The position numbers and the translations under genes are program-made. Below, one piece after another: positions 12,366 through 33,059 of a stretch of 64,000 bases of DNA. This DNA is from Eudorina sp. 2006-703-Eu-15 (taxonomy: Eukaryota; Chlorophyta; Chlorophyceae; Chlamydomonadales; Volvocaceae). The DNA is taken from contig BDSI01000067.1 in assembly GCA_003117195.1 (NCBI GenBank), positions 606,722 through 670,721 on the forward strand. Reading direction: 5' to 3'. Every line of letters begins with the position of its first letter. The first letter of the stretch is position 1. Below the pieces are notes generated by a model. That model saw only the letters and a program-made list of their open reading frames with translations, did not search any database and was not told the DNA's origin.

Positions 12366-15080
12366 AATGAATTGGTAAAAATTTTTAAGACAACCAATAC
12401 GGTAACCTTGCGAGACACAGGCAAGGAGAGGCTCCCAAATGCGATGCCACTTCAGTAATTGTACCCGTACTGGCTTTTAGATCGGTTTGATGGCGCTGAT
12501 CTGTGACGCAACGCCACGCGCCGCTTCACAAATTTCGTACCGTACTCACCCCCATTCCGGAACAGGTCCGCCGTTGGTCGAGTCGCACACGCGGCGCAGT
12601 TGCATGACACCATTATAGTGACCGCAGATGCTGTGCAGCTCCCCAGAACGCGGCAAGATGACCTGCGGTGGGCATTTAACGGCCAGGGTCACATCGAAGA
12701 CAGATGAAGGACTCCAGCTGGTGCTTCATGCTTTGTGGATGTTCAATAGGTTATATCCCTTTCACTTGTCTATCGCGCATCTTAGATTGGGAAAACGCCC
12801 ACATCGTGCAGTCCGGTTTCCACAGGCGGCCTCCGCGCCTCATGTCAGTTACTCAAACTTACCCGTTCAATACGAGCTCAACCTGAGCGGGAAGGTGCTC
12901 AGACCATTGAATCAAAGCGCCAAGGCCAGGAGAACCCTTGTTCGGCACTCGGTCCATGGCAAGTAATACCACCGATGTGTGCTGTAAGCGGACACTTGTC
13001 ACAGTCTTGATATCAATGGTTTAAAAACGACAACCACCATCCGCGCCGCATGCACAATTCCTCCTGGAGTCAGCAAGGTCCAAGTGGCGTATTCCGAAAA
13101 TACAAAACGATGCGCATCGGTGCAAGTCGTGTAAGAATACTATCGGTTTTGGATAGCCACAACAACGTTACAAGTGTCGGCTGCGTTGTTGGGATGTTAG
13201 AATCGCGGTCGTACTGGCATGTTTGTAATGTTCTGTGATGCCCTTTTCGGTTCCTAAGATGCACCAGGAACTTGCACATAATATTGCCTACTTGTGCTTA
13301 AGCGGCCGGGTGCTTCTGGTTATGTTTGGTTATGTTGATTGGATCGCGTTGCGGTGAGAGTCTGAAGGGCAGCACGTGATTTCAACGAGCAAGAACAGAC
13401 GAGGCAATGTTATTATTCATCATTAAAGGATAAATATTTAATTATACTGCTGCCCCTTCCTGCAACTTGATTTGTCCGGAGGAATCAGCCCTAACCCCTA
13501 AGCCCTAAGATCCACCCACCATACCTCCTGGTCGGTCGCATATCAGGGCCTCAGACAAGGCAGTGCATTCATAAATATATTTCTATACCTGTAATGGAAA
13601 CATAACTCCATGACCTTGGCTGCCGCTTGGGCCAACCATTTCCTGCGATATGACGATCGACCCACGTGCGTGATGCCCCGGGCCATAGTTTGCCCTCCCG
13701 TGTTCATATCTCGATTTGGCAGAATATAACTTGTTTACTTCTATGCTATTACGCTGTCACGCATTCACGGTGTCGCAGATAGCCTGTTCAGCTAAGTTAC
13801 GTAAACAGTTCAGGGCAGGTGGCATGCTGTATCTCTTGCGTCCCTTCCAGGTTTATGACTTATCCATTTTTATTTTGGCGTTCGATGCAATGTTATTCTA
13901 TAATTCGATAAGTTGAATGCAGACGGCAAGAGGCAGGTCTGAATCCAGAGGTATACCTTGCTTGCCAAGCGCTTGACATGCAACGTTGCATCGAAAGTGT
14001 TTCTTAGGTTACTATGAGGTTTGAAGGACTGGATCTGAGTGGAGTGGAATCAGATGGAGTACATACAATGGACGTACGGTATCGAGGGGTATCGTACGGT
14101 ACAATGCGGTTTCCGGTCGTCGCTATGGCCACTATGACCGCCGCTGAGCACAGCATCCTTCACATGTTCACATCCTAGTTATGCAGCGCGATGGAAACAG
14201 AACCAACACAGCCAAACATTACTTATGTAATCTGCGCCAGCGTATTATAGGGAACGTTACTGGCGTAATCCCGGACAACCGTCTGTGCGCCAAATGCGCC
14301 AGGTGAAAGGATTCGCAGCTGCAAAGGTACATGTCAGGCCGTGTCGCACCGATTGAAGAAATGCAGCATTGGGCACTGGCAGCACCCCGCCTGTCACTGC
14401 CAACCTGACGGCTTGTGCGAGCCTGTCCGAGGGTGTGGGTTCACAGCATCGGCGTCAAAGGTTGCAACGGCCCGCGACATGGTTTCAAACCGGATGCAGC
14501 TGTTCAGTTGCGCACTGCTGCGGCGCCATGATGAAGCGGATTCTTCTGTGTTGCGCGTCGTTACAATCGCCGGAGCTGTCGTGTGCATGTGACGGCGCGG
14601 CGATTTCGTGACACCATCAACCGACGACGGGTGACGCCCCGCCTGCAGTCAGCAAGGTACAGCTCATCGCCCAGCAGCTGGAGCCCTTACGTGCGGAGGA
14701 ACACATACCAAGCGGAACATATCCGAAATCCCGACCCGCCGGCCCCTGCGCGCCTACCCAGCCCGTCATTCCGACCCCATATCCAAGCAGCGGTGTACGA
14801 CTATCGTGACGTGGAACCTGCCCCAGGGCCAGTCGTGTACGCGATCGGCTCAGGTCCGCTCCGCACCACACCCGCCTGCCTCGAAACGGGTCCCACAGCC
14901 GGCGCAGCGCCGGTCCCCGTGTCGCGTGTCGTCCGGCGTCCAGGTGCCCTCTGTTCTTGTCCCTGATCCACACGACTGCGCTGCCATCCATCTGCAATCG
15001 GTCAGTCGGGAGGCTACAGGCGGCATGTGCAGTCCGTAACGCTTCATGACCGTTACTGAAGCCCACAGCAAGCGCGTTTG
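12366..15080. other. Gene-poor, relatively AT-rich interval
   Basis: No supported coding region. Base composition drops clearly between about 12.4 and 14.3 kb compared with the flanking GC-rich genes, with stretches such as ATTAAAGGATAAATATTTAA near 13.42 kb. The right-hand part probably contains the 3' UTR of the minus-strand gene ending at 15081. The left-hand part should hold the promoter of the gene starting near 12365. Confidence 0.5.
14561..14565 (-). terminator. Candidate TGTAA polyadenylation signal
   Basis: TTACA on the plus strand is TGTAA on the minus strand, the usual signal in chlamydomonadalean mRNAs. It lies about 515 bases beyond the stop of the TCAIM-like gene, a plausible 3' UTR length. 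A five-base motif occurs often by chance. Confidence 0.35.
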
Positions 15081-18000
15081 CTAGAGCTCGAAGTTGTAGG
15101 CGATCTCAATACAAGAGCCGTCCGGTGCCAGGCGGTTGGCGAAGCCGATCCGAACTGTGCACCCCTCCAGCAGCGGCATCAGCGCCGTCGCCTGCTCGAG
15201 CAGCAGCCCGCAAGCGCGACAAAAGTGCGCGGGTGCAATCCGTGGGTCGCGGGTCAGGCTCCGCATGCGCAGCATCTGCCGCGTCTGCAGCCAACAGGGG
15301 GACCCCAGGGGTGCACATGAGCGTGGACTGGGGTTGTGCGGGCAAGCGATGATGTGGGCATGCAGCACGTCGTCCGCTCCAAAGCGTTCTCCTCCTCGTC
15401 GCTTCCGCTTACACGTGGCTAGGTACTTTCCATCCTCAGCCGGGACGCGGGCTCCCTCCCCAACCCGCCGTTGCTGTGGTGTTCCACTGCTCCTCGACCG
15501 TCCTGATCTTCCTTGTTCCTGCGCGTCGGTCGCACCTTGTCAGACAGCTTCTTCAGGTCCGCCTCCTCGTGCTTGCGCACCAGCACCGCCGCCTGTGCCT
15601 GACCGGCCAGGCGCGCGACCCCGCCGTACACGTCCGCCGCCAGGGCGTCCGTTGAGACCTGGATGACTCCGGGCGAGGTGTCGTCCAGGCGGCACAACGG
15701 CGCACGAGGCTGTCCCTGGAGCCCCAAGGCATCAGTCCACACAGAGGGTTGGGCGAGTTTGGGTGGGTTTGTGACGACACACGACCTAAGGGGCAGGCCC
15801 TGCGGCCGACACACACACACATACACACACGTGTCGCGGACGATCCCCCGCCCCTTGGATCGATGGAGTGACGGCCGTGCGACGGCGTGTCGTACATGCT
15901 GCGATCGTACATGGATGACGACGGAAGCCCGTCAATAGTACCACAGCATGTAACGCAATCAGTGTGAGAGGTCCATCTGCCGCGCCCGACAGCCTGCTGA
16001 ACCACACTGCCGCCAGCGACCCGAGGGTCCTTGGGTTGTAGATTGCACTGCAGGATGTACGTTGTGGGTTGTACCCATCTTTCCCGTATTTCTGTCGTAC
16101 GATTGTACCCCAATGAGTCCCGCCAGTTCCTACCGGCTGATCGGGTAGGGGCGGCAAAGCGCACAAGGACACGTCCTGCAACGTGCCGCCGCCCAGAGGA
16201 CCTCGGGCCGCCGCAGCCGCAGCTAGCCGCTCCAGAAATTCCCTGTATGACGGCTCCGTGAGGTTGCCGTACGGCGTGAAGATCTGCGCCACGCCCGCTG
16301 CCCGCGCAACCTGCTGTTCCAGATTCCGAAGGCCCTGCGTGCCGCGGGGAGGGGGCAGGCAGATGTGCGGGTGCACGGGACAGCAACACGGCATCAGGCG
16401 GCAGCGGGAAACCGGACGGTTGTACAGCGGTGGCCCGACAGGTGGGTTGAATTGAAAAAAGAAACAACCCCGAAAAACGAACCCGGGCACGCCCAGAAAT
16501 ACTCAGAATGCCCAACAGTTGGGTCCTCTGTCACGACAACGCACAGGACGCCATCTGCCATACACCGCCAAATACGGCCAAGCGCTTCCGCGCAACCGCG
16601 GGTCCTCCTGCCTTCAACGGTACCCACCCTAACCTTTGACTGCGTTCCTCGTGGCAGTGTTCCTCCCCCCTCCCCAGCCTCAACCCCAATCTGATAGTCA
16701 TCTGAATGACCCCCGTGAAATGCTGCCATTGTGTCACGGACCGGCACACACACACGCACACACAGATCGCGGGACTTGAAGCGCGTTTCGCGATCCGCCA
16801 CCTATCGATGATTCTCCCGGATGTGCCCCTGTCGTCGAGCTCCGCACTGCGGAGACCGTCCAGGTCGCCACCACGCCGGGTTCCCATCAGTCTCATCCCG
16901 ACGCCAACGTCGCTTCCCTTGCCCCATCCATCCACGACTCTTGCCCGCGCCAGGCGGTAACATGATGCTTAACATGATGCCTTCCCCCCGCCCACTGCTG
17001 CCTGCCCACTTCCGCCACGTGCTGCCCCTTCTCTCCCCCATGTACAACTCACCTCCCACTCCACCTCTTTCTCCACCCACACCTTCCCTGCCTCACTGCC
17101 TTTCTCCCCCCCCTTGGCTTCCCCCGGCTTCGAGCCGTTGCCCCATGCAGTCCCTCCTGCCGTGCCACTCACCATACCCGTCCCGGACCGATGCCCTTCA
17201 TGCGTACTGGCATCCCGTCCTCGGCCGGGTTGGTGGGGAGCCAGCTATTCCTGGCCCGCTGCCCGGCCCGCATTCGTCCCCACTAATTCGCTGCCTGATT
17301 GCGACTCCCCTACACCGCTTGCCGTACATTTCATACCCTCCACAATCCTGACAAATCTGCCCAACCCCACGCCCAACCCCATAGTTCCGCCGCGCTACCA
17401 CCATAGGTTTACTTTGAAATTTTTCTATTGCTCCGCCATTGTTCGTTGTTCTCCTTGCTGACCGTCTCTTTCCTTGCCCGTGCTCATGTTGCCCCTGTCG
17501 GCCTGCTCCATGGACTTCGGCGCCTACATCTCCATTTCTTCACATGTCCTCTAGGTCGGTATCATTAGTATTAACTTGGTTCGGGTACTGCTGGGTCGCC
17601 CATTTCCTGCCGGGTCTTGTTTTGTTCTGCAACTTTTGTCGGTGGTGGCGCGGCTGCCTTGTTGCTGTTTTCATGTTTTCCAATTCGCAGGTTAATATGG
17701 TAAGTATATTGGAGGTTGGTTTGGGTCGGGCGGGTTGCATTTCTAAACAAACACACCGTGGTGTGCCGGCACACACACCGTGGCCAGTTCTCTTTAACAC
17801 ACACCGTGGTGTGAGTCTGTGTGGCCAAGACAGCCGACCACCAGCTGGTTGTCTTCCGAAGCGATACCAAAAGCGCGCCAAATCGACAGCGCTCTTCCGA
17901 CACCGCAGCCTTTTATCACTGTATCGGTTGGGCATTGGGTTTACTACACGCATACGGGCAACTATTTGGGCGCTGCTCTGCCCCTTGCATATCACGCACA

Positions 18001-21000
18001 CCTGTTCAGCCTGCTTAATAACACACACACACACAGACACACGCTGTCTCATCCACGCGCCGCCCTTACGGCCACCATCACCATCATTGAAAAGGGCCCC
18101 CTAAGAAACACACAGCATCCGTATTGCCGCATGGTGAGCCAGTTCTCCACCCCTAGACCCCAGCCATCCCAGGACATCGCGAAGCCAGCCGGGAATGCCA
18201 TGCTGACGTGCGGGTCTGCGGGATTGTGACACTCCCGCCCGTGCCCCCGCCGTCAACCTACCTCAACGGTACGGCGCTGATGTCGTACAAAGTCCATGTC
18301 GACTCCGGTCAGGAAGCCGATCCAGGCGTCGTCTGGCTCGGAGGCGGCGAGGCACAGCTGGCCCAGGCGGTCCAGCCCCAGCCTGGAGGCGCGGCGGAAG
18401 TCACGGGGCGGGGGGTGAGGGCGCAGGGTTACGGGGCAGGGACACCCTCCGAGAGTCCGTGAGCGGCGCACGGTCGTGCCGAGTACGCCACTGGTAACAC
18501 ACTACGGCAGCCCTGCCCACCTGTCCCCAATCACGATATGGCAGCCCTGGAGCCGCAGCTCGGGGCCCGCGGATCCCACCACCCCGGCCAGCCGCTCCAG
18601 CAGCGCCACCTGGCGGGCAGCCGGCAGCTGCTTGTCGGAGAAGCTGACCATCACCTGCCGAGCGGGGCGGGGCGGGGCGGGGCGGGGCGGGGCGGGGCGG
18701 GGCGGGGCGGGGCGGGGCGGGGCGGGCGGGGGGGGGGCGGGGCGGGGCGGGGCGGGGCGGGGCGGGGCGGGGCGGGGCGGGGCGGGGCGGGGCGGGCGGG
18801 GCGGGGCGGGGCGGGGCGGGGCGGGGCGGGGCGGGGCGGGGCGGGGCGGGCGGGGCGGGGCGGGGCGGGGCGGGGGGGCGGGGCGGGGCGGGCGGGGCGG
18901 GGCGGGGCGGGGCGGGGCGGGGCGGGGCGGGGCGGGGCGGGGCGGGCGGGGCGGGGCGGGGCGGGGCGGGGCGGGGCGGGGCGGGGCGGGGCGGGGCGGG
19001 GCGGGGCGGGGCGGGGCGGGCGGGGCGGGGCGGGGCGGGGCGGGGCGGGCGGGGCGGGGCGGGGCGGGGCGGGGCGGGGGGGGGCGGGGCGGGGCGGGGC
19101 GGGGCGGGGCGGGGCGGGGCGGGGCGGGGCGGGGCGGGCGGGGCGGGGCGGGGCGGGGCGGGGCGGGCGGGGCGGGGCGGGGCGGGGCGGGGGCGGGGCG
19201 GGGCGGGGCGGGGCGGGGCGGGGCGGGGCGGGGCGGGGCGGGGCGGGCGGGGCGGGGCGGGGCGGGGCGGGGCGGGGCGGGGCGGCGGGCGGGGCGGGGC
19301 GGGCGGGGCGGGGCGGGGCGGGGCGGGGCGGGCGGGCGGGGGGCGGGGCGGGGCGGGGCGGGGCGGGCGGGGCGGGGCGGGGCGGGGCGGGGCGGGGCGG
19401 GGCGGGGGCGGGCGGGGCGGGGCGGGGCGGGGCGGGGCGGGGCGGGGCGGGCGGGGCGGGGCGGGGCGGGCGGGGCGGGCGGGGCGGGGCGGGGCGGGGC
19501 GGGGGCGGGGCGGGGCGGGGCGGGGCGGGGCGGGGCGGGGCGGGCGGGGCGGGGCGGGGCGGGGCGGGGCGGGGCGGGGCGGGGCGGGGCGGGGCGGGGC
19601 GGGGCGGGGGGGGGGGGGGGGGGGGGCGGGGCGGGGCGGGGCGGGGCGGGGCGGGCGGGGCGGGGCGGGGCGGGGCGGGGCGGGGGGGGCGGGGCGGGGC
19701 GGGGCGGGGGTGGGGACAACGTGCCCGGCGGCGTGGTGCGGGACAGATCTTCCGGCGTGGTGGCGGGCATTGGGGCGGGCACGGTAACAGGAGGACGCAC
19801 CGGGGGATGTCCGCCTCCCGGTGTACAGCGGGGCGGCGGCGGCGGCAGCATCTGGACATGCACTGAGGCGACGAACGGCCCCACAACCGTACACGACGGC
19901 GCCCTCGGTGTAAAAAATACCACTTGGGCGCGTGTCACCCAGGGCCTCCCGCAGCAACAGCATCACGATCCGGACCTCGCCGACCCGTGGGCCAATGCCG
20001 TACAGCCATAAGCACGTACGTACGTACGTCCTGAATGGGGCCTGCAGCACCTGCCACGTGCTGGGTGAGCCGCGGGGCGTGACTGCGCCATGGTCCTTTC
20101 CTTTGTCAGCATTTCGACGCCGTGCAATCCAGTGTTGCGTCGTACCTGGTGGTGCAGCCTCATGGCCCCCCGCAGGTTGGCCACCCGGACCGCGGGGTCG
20201 GAGGGGCGAGCCGCCTCGGCCTGCGCGGGTCGGAGGGCGGGAGGACCGCCGGCGCCGAAGCCGGGGCATTCGGAGATGAGTTCCTCACGGGCGCGGGAAG
20301 AAAACAGCATCACCGAGAAAGGATGCGCCACGCCGCCGACCGTTAATGGCCGGGCAAGGCATGCACAGCATGCACAGCAGCAGCGACAGGGGCCGGGTGG
20401 GCGAAGGGGCGAACGAGACGGGCGAAGAGGCGATGCTGGCCGCCTCCGGTTTCCCCACCTGCCTCAGCGCCTCCACCGCCTCGGGCAGGAAGGCCGCCAG
20501 GCTGAGCGGCCAGCTGCCCTCGGCCTCACCGCCACCCGCCTCGCCGGCGCCCTCGCTGTCCCTGCCGCTGGTGGCCAGACCGCACGCCGCCAGCAGCTTC
20601 ACCAGGGCCTTACGTGTGGGGCCCGCGAGGTCTTTGGCATCTGGTCGGACGGTGCATTGACCCACGGAGGGCCACAGCCACCGCCGCCACCACCGCCGTC
20701 GCCGCAGCAGCAGCACCATCAGTAGCAGTAGCACCAGCAGCAGCACCAGACGCAGCAGAAGCAGCGGTAGCAGCAACGTTGATGGCAAGGGGGACCACCG
20801 GCAGCAGGTGCATTGCGCCAGAGGCGACGAGCATCAGGGGCTGGTCCGCGTCACCAGTTACGAACAGGTCATGCAGCTGCTCCTGGTTCTTCAAGAAGTC
20901 ATGTCTGATGGGTCCTGCACCTCAGAAGTGGCCTCGGCATCCCGCTCGATGACCTCTTTCCCCTGTGGAGCCACCGCCTGCCGCCCTGGCTTCCCAACGC

Positions 21001-22816
21001 AGAACGCACTACCCCCCCGGGCCGTACCTGCGGAGCTGATGGCGGGTGGCGGCAGCACCACGCGCACCAGGTGCAGACCTGGGATGTCGCCCGGGTCATC
21101 GACGCCGGCCCCCTGAGGAGTTGCCGACGTCGCCGTTTGCGCAGCCGCCGTCTGAGGCACCGTCGGAGGGCGCCGTGGGGCCGTAAGAGGCACGGCGGGG
21201 CTGCCCTCGGGCTCTGCGGGGTGGGGTGGGGTGGCATGTGGTTAGAAACAGGCGGCGTGGGCGTTGAAGAGAGGCAAACCCGAAACCACCAGACCGGCGG
21301 CGTGTGGTCATTACATATCGCGCAGCCCAGGCTGACGCTGACCGGAGCAGCTACCCTTGCGCATCGGGGTGCCACCGAAGCACGCCGGCTTGCACGGGGC
21401 TGGCAACGTTCGGGGCGGAGAGGGCGGCACCAGGGAGATTAGGCGAAAGTTTGGATGCGCGCCTGCGGGGCTTGGTCGTTGTAGGGCTGTCATACCAGGA
21501 ACGAAGTGGGACGGCAGCCGCTCACCCAGCTCAACGCGCTCGGGCGCCTGCCGCAGGTAAAAGGCGAAGCGGTACGGCAGGCGGGCTGCAGGCGAGCGCG
21601 GGTCGCCACCCCGCGCCAGCTGCACGTACTCCTGGAGCAGCTTGAAGGACCGTTCGTTCTCCTCCTGAGGCGGGCGCAAACAGGTTGCGGAGGGCGCACC
21701 ATCGAGTGGGCAACCAAGGGTGCGACGCGACGCTGTTCTTGCACTGGTTCGTGTTGGGGCATCCCTCAAGCCAGCACACACACCCTCGCATCCTCCGTGC
21801 GCCGCGTCTACAACAAATGGTAAGTATTTTCTTGCAGGTTTTGTGGTAAGTATATCTGCACCTGGGTTCGGGCAGGCGGGTTTCATTTCTAAACACGCAT
21901 CCTCAGCCAGGAGCCAGCACCCTGACCGCTTGAGGTCGTCGGTACCTCCTGGATCGCATCTGGGTCGGGACCGCCTGGGCCGCCCGCCCCCCGCCCACCC
22001 TACCACCCATTAACCCACCTTGGCAAGCGGCTGATCGTGGAAGAGGTCCGGATGCACCCGCTTGAACAGCAGCCGCAGCGCGGCCCGTAGCGGCAGCGCC
22101 CGGCTGTCGCCGCCGCCGCCGCCGCCGCCGGCAGTGGCAGTGGCGGCACCGCCTTCTCCACGCGCGCTGCGATCGCCATTGTCGCCTCCGTCGCATCCAC
22201 CGCCGCCGCCGGCACTGCCGCGCCGTGGCCCTCGTGCTTCGCCCTCCCTGTTGTTCCGCGAGGCTGTCCCGGCGCCTTCTGGCCCTGCCGCATCTGGGTC
22301 TGGCCGCCGAGCTTGCTGGGAAAGCAAGCGCTGCTGCCGGATCTGACTGCACGGGTTACCTGCCTTGAAAGGCCATCCCCGGATCGGTGAGGGTCGTGAA
22401 CCAGCGCCTGCGGACAGTGGGGAGTCTGCCACTTTCCCCCGGGAAGCCGCCGCCGCCGCCCCAATCACCGCTGGGGCGAACGATATGGCGCAGACGGCAG
22501 ACTGCGTCGGTGCCCGGGTCTCCGGCCGCCACGACTGGCAGTCAAGGCGCCAAGTCTGGCGGGTACCGTATTGTTGTTGGAGGTGTTGAAGGTGAAGTGG
22601 ATCGCAGTCGTAACTGTCCGCAGCGCTGGCGGCACGAGTGCTAGTGATTTCGGTGGTGGTACCAATGGTGCCTTGGATTGCGGTCCTGGTGGTGCTGGTG
22701 CTGTAACTGCCAGTGCTGATGGAGCTGCCGGTTGGGATAACGGCGTTGCATTGTGCCGTCACTGCATGGACGTGCCCGAGCGATACGAGCGCCGGAAGCT
22801 GATGTCCTGACTCCAC
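15081..22816 (-). CDS. DUF4460/DUF4461 (TCAIM-type) protein, HPD-containing
   Basis: Homologue of the family of animal T-cell activation inhibitor, mitochondrial; biochemical role unknown. Eleven exons: 22019-22816, 21496-21664, 21028-21213, about 20720/20748-20914, 20459-20640, 20146-20283, 18521-18654, 18262-18382, 16134-16334, 15536-15715, 15081-15284. Phases agree at every junction; only the donor of exon 4 is ambiguous among three GGT sites. The DUF4460 signature spans exons 1-2: [20 protein letters not shown], then [16 protein letters not shown] and [14 protein letters not shown], matching the HPD(F/L)F...N..SL..L...L pattern. Later exons ([38 protein letters not shown]) and the end ([17 protein letters not shown]) fit DUF4461, which typically ends near DG..CIPWNF. 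The 5' ~190 codons are low complexity. The only in-frame ATG in exon 1 is at 22816, so the start is uncertain and a mitochondrial presequence is not obvious. Confidence 0.78.
16437..16502 (-). repeat. Dispersed element C, copy 1 (intronic, reverse orientation)
   Basis: Read on the minus strand this resembles 54540-54601: GGGCGTGCCCGGGTTCGTT, a TTTTT-rich middle and TTCAATT(C/T)AACCC. It lies in the intron between exons 8 and 9 of the TCAIM-like gene, directly upstream of exon 9. About 60 bp are alignable by eye. Confidence 0.6.
17699..17754 (+). repeat. Dispersed element B, copy 1
   Basis: GGTAAGTATAT followed by a GGTTTGGGTCGGGCGGGTT core and CATTTCTAAACA; matches 21845-21896 nearly base for base apart from the middle. 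It sits about 50 bp before element A copy 2, so A and B may be parts of one longer element here. Confidence 0.6.
17806..18018 (+). repeat. Dispersed element A, copy 2 (~210 bp)
   Basis: Second copy of the element at 5187-5412, same strand, inside the intron between exons 8 and 9 of the minus-strand TCAIM-like gene. Conserved blocks include GTGTGGCCAAGACAGCCGAC, CACCAGCTGGTTGTCTT, CCTTTTAT and ACGCATACGGGCAAC. A (CA)n run follows directly. Confidence 0.7.
18663..19712. repeat. ~1.05-kb (GGGGC)n array in an intron
   Basis: Nearly uninterrupted GGGGC pentamers on the plus strand, CCCCG on the sense strand of the host gene. Shorter GGGC units and G-runs break it in places, the longest run being about 21 G at 19606-19626. 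It fills much of the intron between exons 6 and 7 of the TCAIM-like gene and ends only about ten bases before the exon-7 acceptor at 18655. The C-rich repeat therefore forms the pyrimidine tract. All overlapping open frames (Gly/Ala/Arg or Pro/Ala/Arg repeats) are artefacts. Array length may be unreliable in assembly. Confidence 0.95.
21845..21896 (+). repeat. Dispersed element B, copy 2
   Basis: Copy of the 17699-17754 element in the first intron of the TCAIM-like gene: GGTAAGTATAT, then GGGTTCGGGCAGGCGGGTTT and CATTTCTAAACAC. It is preceded at 21820 by another GGTAAGTATTT. Confidence 0.6.
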
Positions 22817-23494
22817 AAGGCATCAGAGGGATGGGATTACCCACTCACCAAGGGGCCTCAGAAGTCAGAACGTATAATTCATGTTTGAAGGAACATGTGC
22901 TGCATACAGTCGAGTGCCCCAGTATGAGGTGGTCAATGTTGGTTGTACCCATATCTGCAAGCGTGACCTGCCAAACCCGGTCCCACCCAACGGTTGTTGA
23001 CGTACGACGGTTCACGATGCCACGGTGTCACGCAGTGCTCATTGCGCAGTTTTTCGTTCACCTGGCAAAGTTCGTTCGAGAAATAACAGCCTGTGAAACC
23101 ATTTCCTTGTCGATAGGGAAAGGTTGTATGAGATATGCATGTTGGCTCGAAACAAGTAGGCCCGTTCGGCATGGCATGGCCTAAAGTATGGTGCATCATA
23201 TGTCAGTAGGACACTGCATTCCAAACGCACAGAAGGACGTGCCGTGTTATAATGGTTTCGGAGACAGGGTCTTTCCGGGCTCTTCTGAAACTTTCCTTTT
23301 TGCCGACTGCGGTACTATTAGATGGTGAAGTGTTCGCTGCCAGTTGTATTACCACTATTTTTTATTTGCCACTCTCTTTTAAGGACGGCAAATTCATTTC
23401 ACCTAGCTGCCCTCAACTGAACACCGGACTCTGCATCATCTGAAAAACACTTGACTTCTCTCCTCTTTGTCATTTGAAATCCCGATCGATAGCG
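22817..23494. promoter_or_regulatory. Shared divergent promoter region (TCAIM-like / HSP70E)
   Basis: About 680 bases separate the two outward-reading start codons. Heat-shock-element-like half sites are visible: TTCgTTCgaGAA at 23071-23082, about 415 bases before the HSP70E start, and a looser TTCtGAAactTTC at 23283-23295. TTCnnGAA is the known HSF half-site arrangement; function is inferred. No clear TATA box was identified. Confidence 0.4.

Positions 23495-33059
<9,565 letters not shown>

Noticed and set aside
18476..20269. Open frames of 411-622 codons on both strands coding Gly/Ala/Arg or Pro/Ala/Arg repeats
   Set aside because: They are translations of the GGGGC pentamer array, open in all frames because the repeat lacks stop codons. 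The real exon ends (18521-18654, 20146-20283) flank it.
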